From Hygrophila difformis (lineage: Eukaryota > Streptophyta > Magnoliopsida > Lamiales > Acanthaceae), in NCBI GenBank assembly GCA_030278955.1, contig JAOANR010000003.1, positions 21,909,050 through 21,973,049 on the forward strand: DNA of 64,000 bases. The letters run 5' to 3'. Positions 33,914-45,100 of this stretch are shown piece after piece (the stretch's first letter is position 1; every line of letters starts with the position of its first letter). The position numbers and the translations under genes were made by a program. Under the pieces are notes generated by a model. That model was given only the letters and a program-made list of their open reading frames with translations. It did no database searches and had not been told where the DNA came from.

Positions 33914-34164
33914 CCTCGTCATCTTTTATTTGCAACATGGGCAGAAATGTTACTATTCATTGTATCACTTTAATTTAAATTTTTATCCTAGTTATACAAG
34001 TTAAGGTATAGCGAAGTAGGATCTTGTTAGATTCGTTTCGTAGTTTTTAAATATCAAACCTTTAGAATTTTTAATTGTACCGAACTTAAGTTATTAATAG
34101 TTTAAAATATACATTGGACTGCGTGAAACATGTGTCCGTAACAATTAAAAAAATGGAGGAAGTA
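33914..34164. mobile_element. Right fragment of the MITE split by EPRV2
   Basis: Begins with CCTCGTCATCTTTTATTTGC, repeating the left fragment's 26097-26133 with two mismatches and one gap. It runs to AAATGGAGGAAGTA, the inverse of the CTCCCTCC-type left end. The two fragments together make an ordinary MITE of about 260 bp. Confidence 0.75.
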
Positions 34165-35256
34165 TGTACTTATACTCTGTAGTAGTAATACATTTTATTT
34201 GATTAACTCAAAATTCTCAATTAAATTTTGATGTAACTAGGGGTGTTGTGGAACGGCTGTGGCTCCTCCACTATTAATCAAACATGACGGGATTGATTTC
34301 TGGACTTGGCTATGGAGCAACTTAATTTAAAATTACGGATCAGTTGTTCCATCCTTGTGCCTATAAGCCAGCAAATGGGATTATTCATTATTTCATGATA
34401 TTCTTGGACCAAAAACCCTTGAAAAAAAAAATAGTATTACAAATTGAGGTCAATTTTTTAATTTGGAAATGGCACCACCAACCTCATTTAATGGGGCTGT
34501 GATATGAGCCCACCTCATTTCCATCACTTGTACTTAAATTTTAGGAATTTTGGCATAATCCTACTTGCAATCTTGCATCTCTACTGTACTTCCAAGATCA
34601 TTAAGATTGTATCAAAATTAGTTTACATCGCTTAAATTTAATCTTATAAAAATGTAGTAATAAACAATAAGGCAATTCTATATCATTCTGATTTCTACAC
34701 TACATTAATTCAACCTGGCTAGACTTTAAGTGATGTATAGAAATCAAAATTGTGGACTTTACAGATCAATTATGTGCCATAATTGTTTTAGCTTGTCTTA
34801 GTTGTTGCAATCAATCTAAAAATGTGGTTGAATAGGTTGGACAAGTTGGCTCCTTTATTTATGTTTTCTTGTGGTTGCATAATTATTTTAAATCCCCTTG
34901 TAGAAGCCCAAATTTCATCAATAGCTCTCTTCTTTTTTCTGAATTTCAGTGAAAACTTTATCAATGGATAACCTTTTATTTAAAAGAGAAAGGGTTTCAT
35001 GCACAATATGAAAGCAAAAATTACCATAGGCAAATGGTGAAATGGATGTGTTGAAACATCAAACATGTATGGTGTCGGTGCAATTTACTTTTTGGAGTGT
35101 ACAACTGAATACTATCAATTATTCTCCTACCCCATCAAAAAAATGGTTTTTGTGTTTAGTCATGATCTAATTAGTTACCAAGATTTTAATTTCGACAATG
35201 AAATTCAGGGAAGAAAATAATTGCATGGAAATCATCACTGGTCAATAGAAAGTTAA
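34165..35256. other. Intergenic DNA, no gene seen
   Basis: AT-rich, no ORF of interest, no repeat termini recognised. It could hold degraded transposon sequence that I cannot identify. Confidence 0.55.
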
Positions 35257-35521
35257 TACTCCCTCTCTCCCAAGTCCCAACTAAGATGTTATTTTTGACA
35301 TTTACACACAATCCAATGCATTTTCTTAATTGTTAATAACTCAAAATATATACAAGTAAAATTATGTAAAATATATATTCTAAAACTATACAATTAGACG
35401 AATCTAATAAGATCGAACTCTACTATTTTTTTAAAATATATACTTATAATAATATTGAATCAAAGTAAAAAAATTTATATTGTCAAGAAGTAAAACAAAG
35501 AGGTTATGGACCGATGGAGTA
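35257..35521. mobile_element. Stowaway-like MITE
   Basis: Left end TACTCCCTCTCTCCC and right end GACCGATGGAGTA are inverse with mismatches; TA at both edges; about 265 bp. Same family as 25346-25609. Confidence 0.7.
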
Positions 35522-35546
35522 AAATGATTGAAAACCCGAAATAAAT

Positions 35547-36779
35547 GGAAAAAAGGATAAATAGGTCATTTTTCTTTTCAAAAAATTCAAATCAGTCCTT
35601 TTTTCTATTTTATTACTAAAACAGTCCTCTACAAATGCTAATTATGTTCAAATCAGTCTTTTTTTTCACTAAATATATTCTAATTGCTGACGTGGCAAAG
35701 GTTTTAATTTAAACCTGACACGTGTGCATAATATTAGTCCTTTTTCTTTTATCTTTTGCCAATTCAGTCCTAAACTTTTATTTTGTTCTATTTAGTCCTC
35801 TACCCCAATCACTCATTTTTATATTAATTGGCCTCAAACCTTTCAAATTATTTCATTTTAGGCCCAGAACCTTAAATTTTTTATTATTACTAATCCATTT
35901 ATCAAATAAATGCACAACATACTTCCATAAATAAAATTAAACACCAAACCTCATATATTGGGTTCGACTGCTTTGTTATCGGGTCTTTCAAGTACCGGAA
36001 TTTTAGGGACTCTCTCTAATAACCACTCGACCGCAACCGATTGTTCATTGGTTTTGGTTTCCTTCAGTAACAATCAACAGAATCTTACTTTGCGTCCTAC
36101 CTTAGGATGTAGCAATATTTGAGTAAATGATTTAACTTGAAATTTTGGAAGGTTATGGATACAGGAAGCCTTGGTTTTATTGAAAAATATTAATATTATT
36201 AAAAATATTCAAAAAATAGCCTGAATTTTATTGTCCACAAAGTATGATTGTGCTGATTGTTGCTGAAGGAAACCAGAACCAATGAACTATCGTTACGGTC
36301 GGGTGGTTAGAGAGAGTCCGTAAAATTCGGAACTTCGAAGGCCCGGTAACAAAGCGGTCAAACCCAATGTATGAGGTTTGGTATTTAATTTTATTTACGG
36401 AAGTATGTTGGGCATTTATTCGATAAATGTATTAGTAATAATAAAAAAAATTAAGGTTCTGGGCCTAAAATGAAATAATTTGAAAGGTTTGAGGCCAATT
36501 AATATAAAAATGAGTGATTGGGGTAGAGGACTAAATAGAACAAAATAAAAATTTAGGACTGAATTGGCAAAAGATAAAAGAAAAATGACTAATATTATGC
36601 ACACGTGTCAGGTTTAAATTAAAACCCTTGCCACGTCAGCAATTAGAATATAATTAGTGAAAAAAGGACTGATTTGAACATAATTAGCATTTGTAGAGGA
36701 CTGTTTTGGTAATAAAATAGAAAAAGGACTGATTTGAATTTTTTTTGAAAAGAAAAAAGACCTATTTATCATTTTTTCC
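35547..36779. mobile_element. Foldback element copy 2, arms resembling a pararetroviral leader
   Basis: A 1233-bp inverted repeat almost identical to 22192-23418 by eye, with scattered single-base differences. Different flanks carry the direct repeat GAAATAAAT at 35538-35546 and 36780-36788, so the two copies are separate insertions rather than a segmental duplication. Ends read GGAAAAAAGGATAAAT and its inverse. Arms contain the same EPRV2-leader-like blocks (GAGAGTCCGTAAAA, AAAGCGGTCAAACC). Non-coding. Confidence 0.85.
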
Positions 36780-36788
36780 GAAATAAAT

Positions 36789-37579
36789 TAAAAAGGCAAC
36801 TTTTGACAAAGTAGAATACCGCAACCATGCTTGGAGATCCGGGACTCTAACTCCAGATTCTCAATGAATGGTGCCGATCAATCTGGTGTTTAGGGGTCCC
36901 ATTGATCTCCAAAATACTCCCAATTCATTCATCATCTTCCTTAATCTTCTCACTGAGAAATTTCAGAAACTAGTAGGAGTATTTCTCTCTTTTTTCTTTT
37001 TTGGTTTTTTTACCCAAAGTAGACTAAATTGTTCCAAGTCCAAATCTTTATTTGAAATTCAAAACCCCCATTAATTGATTTCTTTCCTGTGTTTTCTAAT
37101 TGTGCCCCCATTGTCCCCTCCTGTCCTTTTTCCACTCAAACCATGGCATAAAACGTGACCTTCTTCAGCACGAGAGAGAGAGAGAGAAAGAGAGCAACTT
37201 CATCTTTAATAACCGCCACATGATTGCAAAATTTGCACTGCATTTGGTCCTCTATCTCTCTCTTCTTGGTAGCACGAAAAGGGGAGCTTAATTTGCTTTT
37301 TAGCCCTGACTCAACTTTTGTTTGTTTCAGACAGCGCCTTTTCCCCTTTTCTTTCTGCATTAACATTTAAAGAAAGCAAAAGCCTGAAATTAATTTTCCG
37401 GGCCAGAAACAAAAGGAAAGGAATACCAAGACACAAAGTCTGTCCACAGTCTACAATTTACATTCATTTTTCACCATCAAAGCATTTCAAAATTTTGAAT
37501 TGTGAAACAAACCCACCATTGTATTTAATTCTTAGATAAATTCCTGCTTGGGAGGAAACCGAAACAAGGAGATTTGGAA
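36789..37579 (+). promoter_or_regulatory. Upstream region of the kinase gene, with GA repeat
   Basis: No other gene. Contains a (GA)n run at 37172-37195, a common feature of plant promoters and 5' UTRs (GAGA-binding sites). A TATA box is not obvious, so the transcription start is not placed. Confidence 0.45.
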
Positions 37580-39915
37580 ATGAAAGGTCTCTTACTGCTG
37601 CTGATGATAGTACCCATTTGGGTTTTTACCCTTCCTTCATCCTCAGCTCCACTTGATGTCAAGGCGAGTCCCCCTGTTGCTGACCCTGTTCTTCCCACTG
37701 AGAGGGAACCATTCTTCAAGAATTCCTCTGATCTGATTGCTCATCCTCCAGGTAGAAACTTTTTTTCTTCTGATTTTGATTTGGGGATTGGGTTTTTAGG
37801 GTTTTTGTCTTTTGAGGTTTCTTGGTGATTGCCGTTTCCCAGCTTTACAATATTGGATTCTTTAGCTTGCTTTAAATTTGTTTCTCTTTGATCTGTTCAT
37901 TGTTTGTTTATTAGTTTAAAATAAGGAAAAGTATTAAGAAATGATGACTAGTGATAATTAGGATTTTGATTTTGTTTGTCCAAACCTGATTTAGTTCCTA
38001 CTTTTTCCTTGTGATGGAATCAGATGTCCCAAATCTCCAAATAGTGCACCACCAGGACTTAAACAAGAATCTTCTCATTGCCCTAGTTGTTTCTTCATCT
38101 CTTCTTGGGGTTATTCTGCTGGCAATATCTTGTTTCTTTATACATAGGGTCAAAGTTTTGAAGAAATGCAATTCCAGAAATGATCACAGTTCAGGTACCT
38201 GGAAGTTCATTTTTTATTTTCCTGTCCCATCAATTTCCAGCCTGGTTTTTATTGATGGCTGTGTGCGTTTTCCTTCAGTTGTCAATTTCTTGAAAATCAA
38301 TGGCAAGAGGGGGTCAATAGCTGCAATAGAGTACCAGCTGTTGGTGATTGCTACAAACAACTTTGATGATGCCAATGTTTTGGGAGAGGGTGGACTGGGG
38401 CTTGTGTATAAAGCTCACTTTAATGACCATTTCCATGCCGCAGTGAAGAAAATATACGCCGGCGGGCAGGATGCCGTTAGGGAATTTGAGGTGAAACCCA
38501 GGCTTGTTATGGTTTCTGTCTGGGTATTCGGAATGTTCTGTTTTGCTTATTCATTTGTTTTGAACTTTCAGAATGAAGTAGAGGCATTGAGTAAAATTCA
38601 GCATCAGAATGTGGTTTCTCTGTTAGGTTATTGCATCCAGGACGAATCTCGGTTCTTGGTTTATGAAATGATGGAGAACGGGTCGCTGGATTTCCACTTA
38701 CATGGTACAAAAATGGTCTCCCTTTTGCCTTAGAAACACATTTTTGCATAGCTGAATTCAATTTACTGAAACAATTATCGAATACCTTCCTCAGGGCCAT
38801 CTCGTGGATCAGCATTAACTTGGCATATGCGAATGAAAATTGCACTGGACGTCGCAAGGTACTTAATTATAGTAATTCATTTCTGCAATTACACGTTCAA
38901 TACAAGGTTATCTTTTTCGTGATGACATCATTGTATTGTTATTTATGAAACAGAGGATTAGAGTTATCTTTTTCGTGACATCATTGTATTGTTACTTATG
39001 AAACAGAGGATTAGAGTACCTGCATGAGCACTGCAACCCTCCCGTAATCCACAGAGACCTTAAATCCTCCAACATTCTCCTCGATGCCAAATTCAATGCC
39101 AAGGTAACACAGTTAGGATTGCAGCATTTCCAATCACCTTTGATGCTTTGTAAACACAACAAAAATTTGAAAAAGAACTAATAATTCTTGTCCAGCTTTC
39201 TGATTTTGGGCTTGCAATCACTGGAAGCAACTCAAATAAGACCAACATCAAGCTTTCGGGAAGTGTAGGTTATGTAGCTCCAGAGTACCTACTTGATGGT
39301 ATATATTAGCTTTCTTCATCTTATAAATTCGATGTTCCTTTAGAAGTTCTTAGAATAACACTTTCGACCTACAATCAGGTAAGCTAACAGACAAGAGCGA
39401 TGTGTATGCATTTGGTGTCGTTCTGTTAGAACTTTTGATAGGAAGAAGGCCAGTGGAAAGAATATCTGAGGCTCAGTGCCAATCCATCGTTACCTGGGTG
39501 AGTAAATTTAAATCGTTGTCTATACCGACAATGGATTTTTATTACTGTCTCTGCTCTAATCTATTGCATTCATCTTCTTTGACAAAAACAAGGCAATGCC
39601 TCAGCTCACCGACAGATCAAAGCTTCCAAATATAGTCGATCCTGCAATAAAGAACACAATGGACTTAAAGCATTTGTATCAAGTGTGTTTCTCATACCAC
39701 AACTACTATCCACCTATACTTAGATATTAACACTTGCTGATCACCGTATTCTTTCTTCATAGGTGGCTGCTATAGCAGTACTGTGTGTGCAGCCTGAGCC
39801 GAGCTACAGACCACTGATTACAGATGTCCTGCACTCATTCATGCCCCTTGTCCCAGTAGATCTCAGTGGATCGCTGAGATTAACGGATCCTCCTGCTATT
39901 CTGACATGCACATAG
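37580..39915 (+). CDS. Receptor-like protein kinase (At1g80640/At5g11020/At2g25220-like), 10 exons
   Basis: Exons read by hand: 37580-37751, 38024-38194, 38279-38490, 38572-38704, 38795-38858, 39007-39103, 39196-39298, 39379-39497, 39593-39682 and 39763-39915. All introns are GT-AG; the total is 437 codons in one frame. Residues 1-22 form a signal peptide, a short extracellular part follows, and residues 73-96 are a membrane helix. The kinase domain (about 144-415) has the glycine loop GEGGLG (usual Phe is Leu), Lys171 (AVKK), HRD at 266-268, DFG at 286-288 and APE at 311-313. It is therefore an intact RD-type Ser/Thr kinase at the plasma membrane. The ligand is unknown. The start is the first ATG before the signal peptide. 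The exon 6 acceptor lies in a 53-56 bp tandem duplication. Confidence 0.9.
38907..39015 (+). repeat. Tandem duplication of the exon 6 splice acceptor
   Basis: 38907-38962 and 38963-39015 are near-identical (one GAT gap and one substitution). Each contains GAAACAG and the first bases of exon 6. Only the second acceptor (exon start 39007) keeps the frame; the first would give TGA at 38976-38978. Confidence 0.85.
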
Positions 39916-40590
39916 CTTCCACCGGTTTGTTCAATCAATATTTTATCAATCAACTAAACTACACAGAAGGCTTGTCTCACTGAAGGATTTGCTTTTGGGA
40001 AGAAATTTTTGGCGGTTTGCTGATATAGCTTGTTGTAAAGATTGACAAAGTTTTAAGGCTTCTATTCATAGCTGCTTTCATCATTTTATGTGTGTATATA
40101 ATATACTTATTAAGATACTTCATTAATAATCACTGCTTAAATTTCAGCACTACAATGAATGTTGAATGGTGATGGTTTATGGTTGATTCTTGGGGGATCG
40201 AGTGCTGGTGTTGGGGTCCTGGGAGCCTCCAAGTGTATGTGTATATGGAGTACAGTGCGTTCTTAATGATGATGATGATTTGTTACATTGCTTACAGGGC
40301 AAATAACAGGATTTACATTACAAAGGCAGGAGGATTCCACAAGTCTGCGCAATGGCGACAGTTTATGTAATGTGAGCTGTAGGTTCACTTTTTGTTCTCT
40401 CATATCTGTGTTTTCGGGCTCCATTCAATTTTGATTCACAGTAGGACACCAATAATTTACGGCTTATTTTGGTGCAGTTAAAATTGGATGAACAAAAAGT
40501 AATAAAGAATAGCATTATTACTATATTACTCATCTCTCAAAAACCTTCAAACTTTGTAAAAATTACATCTTGTCCTAATCCAGAAGACAA
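39916..40590 (+). other. 3' flank of the kinase gene
   Basis: Probably the 3' UTR and downstream DNA. AT-rich, with no further coding sequence before the LINE. Poly(A) site not assigned. Confidence 0.5.
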
Positions 40591-40601
40591 CCGTGTCTGC
40601 T

Positions 40602-42134
40602 ATGGCGGTAGATGATGATCCGCCCGGCGGTCCGATTCCAGGCGGTACCTCTCCGGGCGGCAACTATTCTGGCGGCGGCCTCCTTTCTTCTGGCGATAGA
40701 TCTACTGAATCGGTAGCTCCGGATGGCGTTCACACCGCCAGTGGTTCTTCCTCTCCACCGTCTTTCAAGGATGTGGTCGTGGGTGCGTCTGTCCCAACGG
40801 TCCAGCATGAGGATGTTGAAATTGATCTTCTTCAGGCCAACTTGGCCACCATTAATAGGGATGGAGCACACCGCAGGTGTCCACAAATCCGTTTTCATGC
40901 TTCTGTCTTGGAGGAGGTATATGCACCTTGGCAAGATACTTTAGTTGTTAAGCCTTTGGGAATTACTGTTGGATTCCTTGCTATGAGGGACCGATTGGGT
41001 CGTGCTTGGAATCTGGATGCGAGTTTTGACCTCTTGGATATAGGGCATGGATGTTTTTTGGCTAAATTTGAATTGCCTTCGGATCGTGACAAGGTCTTGA
41101 CTAATGGGCCGTGGATGGTTTTTGATCATTGTTTAGCTATTATGCGTTGGTCCCGGGAATTCGATCCAGCCACTTCGAAGGTTAATACGATTCACACTTG
41201 GGTGCGTTTTCCAGGGTTGAAACATGCATTTTATCGGGAGAAAGAGCTCCGAGTTATTGCTGCTGCTGTGGGCAATCTTATTAAAGTGGATGTTAACACC
41301 TTGGCTATTAATCGGGGACGGTATGCTAGAGCTTGTATTGAGATTAATTTGGACGAACCTCTACTAGGGATGGTGGACGTTGAAGGCAGTATTATTCAAA
41401 TAGCATATGAGGGCCTTCATATGGTATGTATGCAATGTGGTCGGTATGGACATCTACAGAATAAGTGTTCAATGAAGCAACAACATACCACAACTGTTGT
41501 GGGAAATGGAGATCGGGAGGAAAAAACATTGGGGGATGGTGGTCAGCAAACAAAACAGTCTATGGGGAAGGATAGGGATAACATTGGGCATGGCAAAATT
41601 CTGGGGGAGAATCATGATTCCCAAGTTGCAGTGGATGGGGCAGATATCATGGTGGGGGAATGGATGATTGTTAAACGTCGAAAGCCCCGTAAAAAACCTT
41701 CGTTTGTCCATAATGAGCAGGTAGGAAGGCCGGTTTTCTCTGGGCCAAATATTAGTCCTGTGGATGGTTCTAAGTGTCCTTCATTAGAACAACATGGAAG
41801 GAATTCTGATAATGTAATTGAGGACTCTGCACTACCTCTGAATTCTGTCAAGCCTGTAACGTCTGATGAATATGTTGACAAAGGGAAGGGCATCTTTCAA
41901 GGGAATAAACGATTTAGGTCAGATCGCAGAATGATCCCGAGGTCTGTTAATGGTTTTTCCAGTGGAGAGTCTTCGGTTGAGGTCTCAAACTCCAGCACAG
42001 GTTTAGGCGCCTCGGGTGCTTTGGATTTGGTTCCAGCCGATGATGGGAAGTTTGTTGCCACGATTCCATCTATCGCTATGGATGTAGAGAGAAATGCGGA
42101 GAGTGCAGTGGGGGTACCTTCTCCATCGGTATGA
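40602..42134 (+). CDS. LINE ORF1 (DUF4283, CCHC zinc knuckle)
   Basis: 510 codons from the ATG at 40602 (MAVDDDPPGG). The N-terminus is Gly/Pro/Ser-rich and disordered. A DUF4283-like domain spans about residues 85-190 (FLAMRDRLGRAWN, TNGPWMVFDHCLAIM, TWVRFPGL). A CCHC knuckle, CMQCGRYGHLQNKC, is near residues 276-289. The C-terminal third is low-complexity and includes a basic patch (VKRRKPRKKP) that could act as a nuclear signal. Members of this family bind element RNA for retrotransposition. It is separated from ORF2 by 50 nt with no overlap. A GTG lies upstream in frame, but the ATG is the natural choice. Confidence 0.9.
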   Translation: MAVDDDPPGGPIPGGTSPGGNYSGGGLLSSGDRSTESVAPDGVHTASGSSSPPSFKDVVVGASVPTVQHEDVEIDLLQANLATINRDGAHRRCPQIRFHASVLEEVYAPWQDTLVVKPLGITVGFLAMRDRLGRAWNLDASFDLLDIGHGCFLAKFELPSDRDKVLTNGPWMVFDHCLAIMRWSREFDPATSKVNTIHTWVRFPGLKHAFYREKELRVIAAAVGNLIKVDVNTLAINRGRYARACIEINLDEPLLGMVDVEGSIIQIAYEGLHMVCMQCGRYGHLQNKCSMKQQHTTTVVGNGDREEKTLGDGGQQTKQSMGKDRDNIGHGKILGENHDSQVAVDGADIMVGEWMIVKRRKPRKKPSFVHNEQVGRPVFSGPNISPVDGSKCPSLEQHGRNSDNVIEDSALPLNSVKPVTSDEYVDKGKGIFQGNKRFRSDRRMIPRSVNGFSSGESSVEVSNSSTGLGASGALDLVPADDGKFVATIPSIAMDVERNAESAVGVPSPSV

Positions 42135-42184
42135 TGATGGGTGGTGCTGGGGGTTTCTAAGAATTATATTCTGTTTGTTCCTTG

Positions 42185-45100
42185 ATGGAGGTTTTTGCTA
42201 ATTTCTCTATAATGAGCTGGAATGTCCGGGGATTAATGAATGGACGGGCAAGACGGCACCTTGCAGATTGCTTACGTCTACATCAACCCTCGGTTGCATT
42301 TATTCTTGAACCCCAAGGGCCGTACTCGAGGCTACGGAATTTTATTTATAGTTTAGGTTATTCGCCATTACTTATACAAGAGGCTCTTGGCCGCGCTGGT
42401 GGCATATGGATCCTAGAGAGATCTGGCGGCCAGGTGGAGATGGAGATTTTCCAAGAGGAAGAAAGGCTTGCTACTATTCAATTCAGATCAGGGACAACTA
42501 GATGGTTATGCACTGCTATCTACGCTTTTCCTAATTATTATAGAAGGCGCTCTACATGGGACTCTATAAGGCGTCTTCAGCAGTGTATCGCCGATCCATG
42601 GGTTATATTGGGTGATTGGAATGAGATAATTGCTCCGTCTGAAGTCCAAGGAGGTGTGTTTGTGGCTGCTAGAGCGGAAGAGTTGCGTTCTTGCATTGAG
42701 GATTGTAATTTGTATCCCTTGCGTACAGAAGGGGCCTTATTTACATGGTATAGGACAGTCAATAGGGTTCAATACATCAAGAAAAGATTGGACAGAGGCC
42801 TGGGTACGTTTTCATGGATTAATGCTTTCCCGGATGGTCATATTCTTACCCTGCCTAGGATTGGCTCAGATCATGCGCCGCTTCTTCTTAATTGCGGAAA
42901 CTGTCTGTCTCGTCCTTCTGCTCGGCCGTTTAGATGGGAAGCTCGGTGGAGCAGTCAGGCATCTTATCGCGCGCTGGTGGAGAATTCATTTGACGACAGG
43001 TCTGGGATGTTCATGGATAGGTTACGGTGTTTACGTGATCTATCTATAGAGCATTGTCAGGTGGGTTTGCGGACATTGAGGAATCGTAAGAATAAGATTT
43101 TACGTCGATTGGCGGGAATTGACAGGTCCTTGGTGTTTGTTGATTCCCTTCGACTGATCTTATTGGAGCGTGAATTACAGATGAAATACCAACATATTTT
43201 AGATCAAGAGGAGCTGTTTTGGGCACAAAGAGCTCGGGATGATTGGATACGCTTAGGGGATCGTAATTCCAGCTATTTTCATGCCCAGGCAAAATTTCAT
43301 GCTCACCATAATCACATTCACGGGTTGATATTGGATAATGGTATGTGGTGCACGGATCAGGGAGCTCTACAAGAGGCGGTTAGGACATACTATATAAACC
43401 TGTTTGCAGATGATGCGTTACCATGCAATGTAGATGCCATCCCACCCCTCCGGTCCATTTTAGAAGTTGGATGTCCCATTGTTTCTGAGGATGTACAGGA
43501 GAAGGAAGTGGAAATTGCCTTGGCACATTTCAAGCCTTTAGCATCTCCTGGTCCTGATGGCTTCCCCGCGGCATTTTATAAACAATATTGGAGTGTTGTA
43601 GGGCCGGATGTGGTGACTCTTGTCAAGCAGGTATTTGCGAATGGAATTTTGGAACCTGAAATTGCTAAAGCATACATCTTTTTATTGCCAAAAGTGTCTG
43701 TACCTACGAGTGTTCAGCAATTTCGTCCCATTACATTATGCAATGTGGCTTATAAGTTTATCTCCAAAGTGATTGTGAATAAACTTCGACCAGTGCTTCA
43801 GAAATATATTTCTCCTCTTCAGTCGGCGTTCCTTCCGGGCAGGGGGACTGTGGATAATGCTATTATACTACAGGAATTGGTATATTCACTTTCCAGACCA
43901 GCAGCTTCTCACAAGGATATCATTGTTAAGATCGACCTGGAGAAGGCGTATGACAACGTAAGATGGGGTTTCCTTGAGGATTGCCTTTCTCAGATGGAGC
44001 TTTCTGTGAGCTTAAGGCGTGTTATCATGGCTTGTGTATCCTCGCCAGTGTTTTCAATTCTATGGAATGGTGTGCCTTTGGAGGGTTTCAAATCGGCTAG
44101 GGGGTTGCGCCAAGGGGATCCCCTATCACCATATTTATTTAACATTGTCATGGAGCGCTTGTCAGGAGCCATTAATAAAGCAGTTAATCAGGGTCTGTGG
44201 CAACCTGTGAAGCTTTCAGCGGGCAGTGGAGGGATATCACATTTGTTATTTGCGGATGATCTTATCCTTGCCACGGTAGCAGATGAGGGTAGCATTCTAT
44301 CCCTGGCAAATACTTTGCAACAGTTTGCAATTTGTTCAGGACTAAAAATTAATATGGCCAAGTCCAAAGCTATTGCATCCACACAGGTAACAACTCTTGA
44401 AAGAGAATGGTTTACTAATGCTACTTCTATTATGTTTGTTGAGAATCTTGGTGCTTACCTTGGCTTCCCTATACATCGTGGGAGAGTAACTGCCCGATCT
44501 TATGAGTTCATTTTAGAAAAAATTGATAAAAGACTATCTTGTTGGGCGATGAAATTGTTAAATAAGCCGGGAAGGATTACTTTGGCTCGCCATGTCCTCT
44601 CGGCCATACCAGCTTATTACATGCAACTTGGTTGGCTACCGGAAGCCACTTGCAAACAGATTGATTGTCGTATTCGAAATTTTGTTTGGAAAGATCGTTT
44701 GGGGAAGGGGATTAATTTGGTTAGTTGGGAGAGGATAGCAGCGCCAAGGGCTTTAGGAGGGCTTGGATTTCGCAAGTCACGTCTGAACAATGTTGCGCTG
44801 CTGGGAAGGATTGCCACAGATCTACTTCTCAATAAAGATAAGCTTTGGGTTCAAGAGCTTAGAGCTAGTTATTGTCCTGATATGAGTATATTCTTCCAGC
44901 AAAGAAGAGTTGGATCCTTTACATGGCGTAGCATTAGGAAAGCTGTGGAGCGGTTGGCCGGAGGATTTGCTTTTAAAATTGGTAATGGACAGAGTTCATT
45001 ATGGTTTACGCCGTGGTTAAATAGTTCTTCCATTGGGCCACAGATTCCTTTTGTAGAAACTTGTGATACTGATCTTTGCATTTCTGATATTGTTGACAAC

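Noticed and set aside
40582..40591. AGAAGACAAC as target duplication of the second LINE (matches 46408-46417)
   Set aside because: The right copy lies inside the copia LTR, 70 bp beyond the LINE tail, so it is probably chance.
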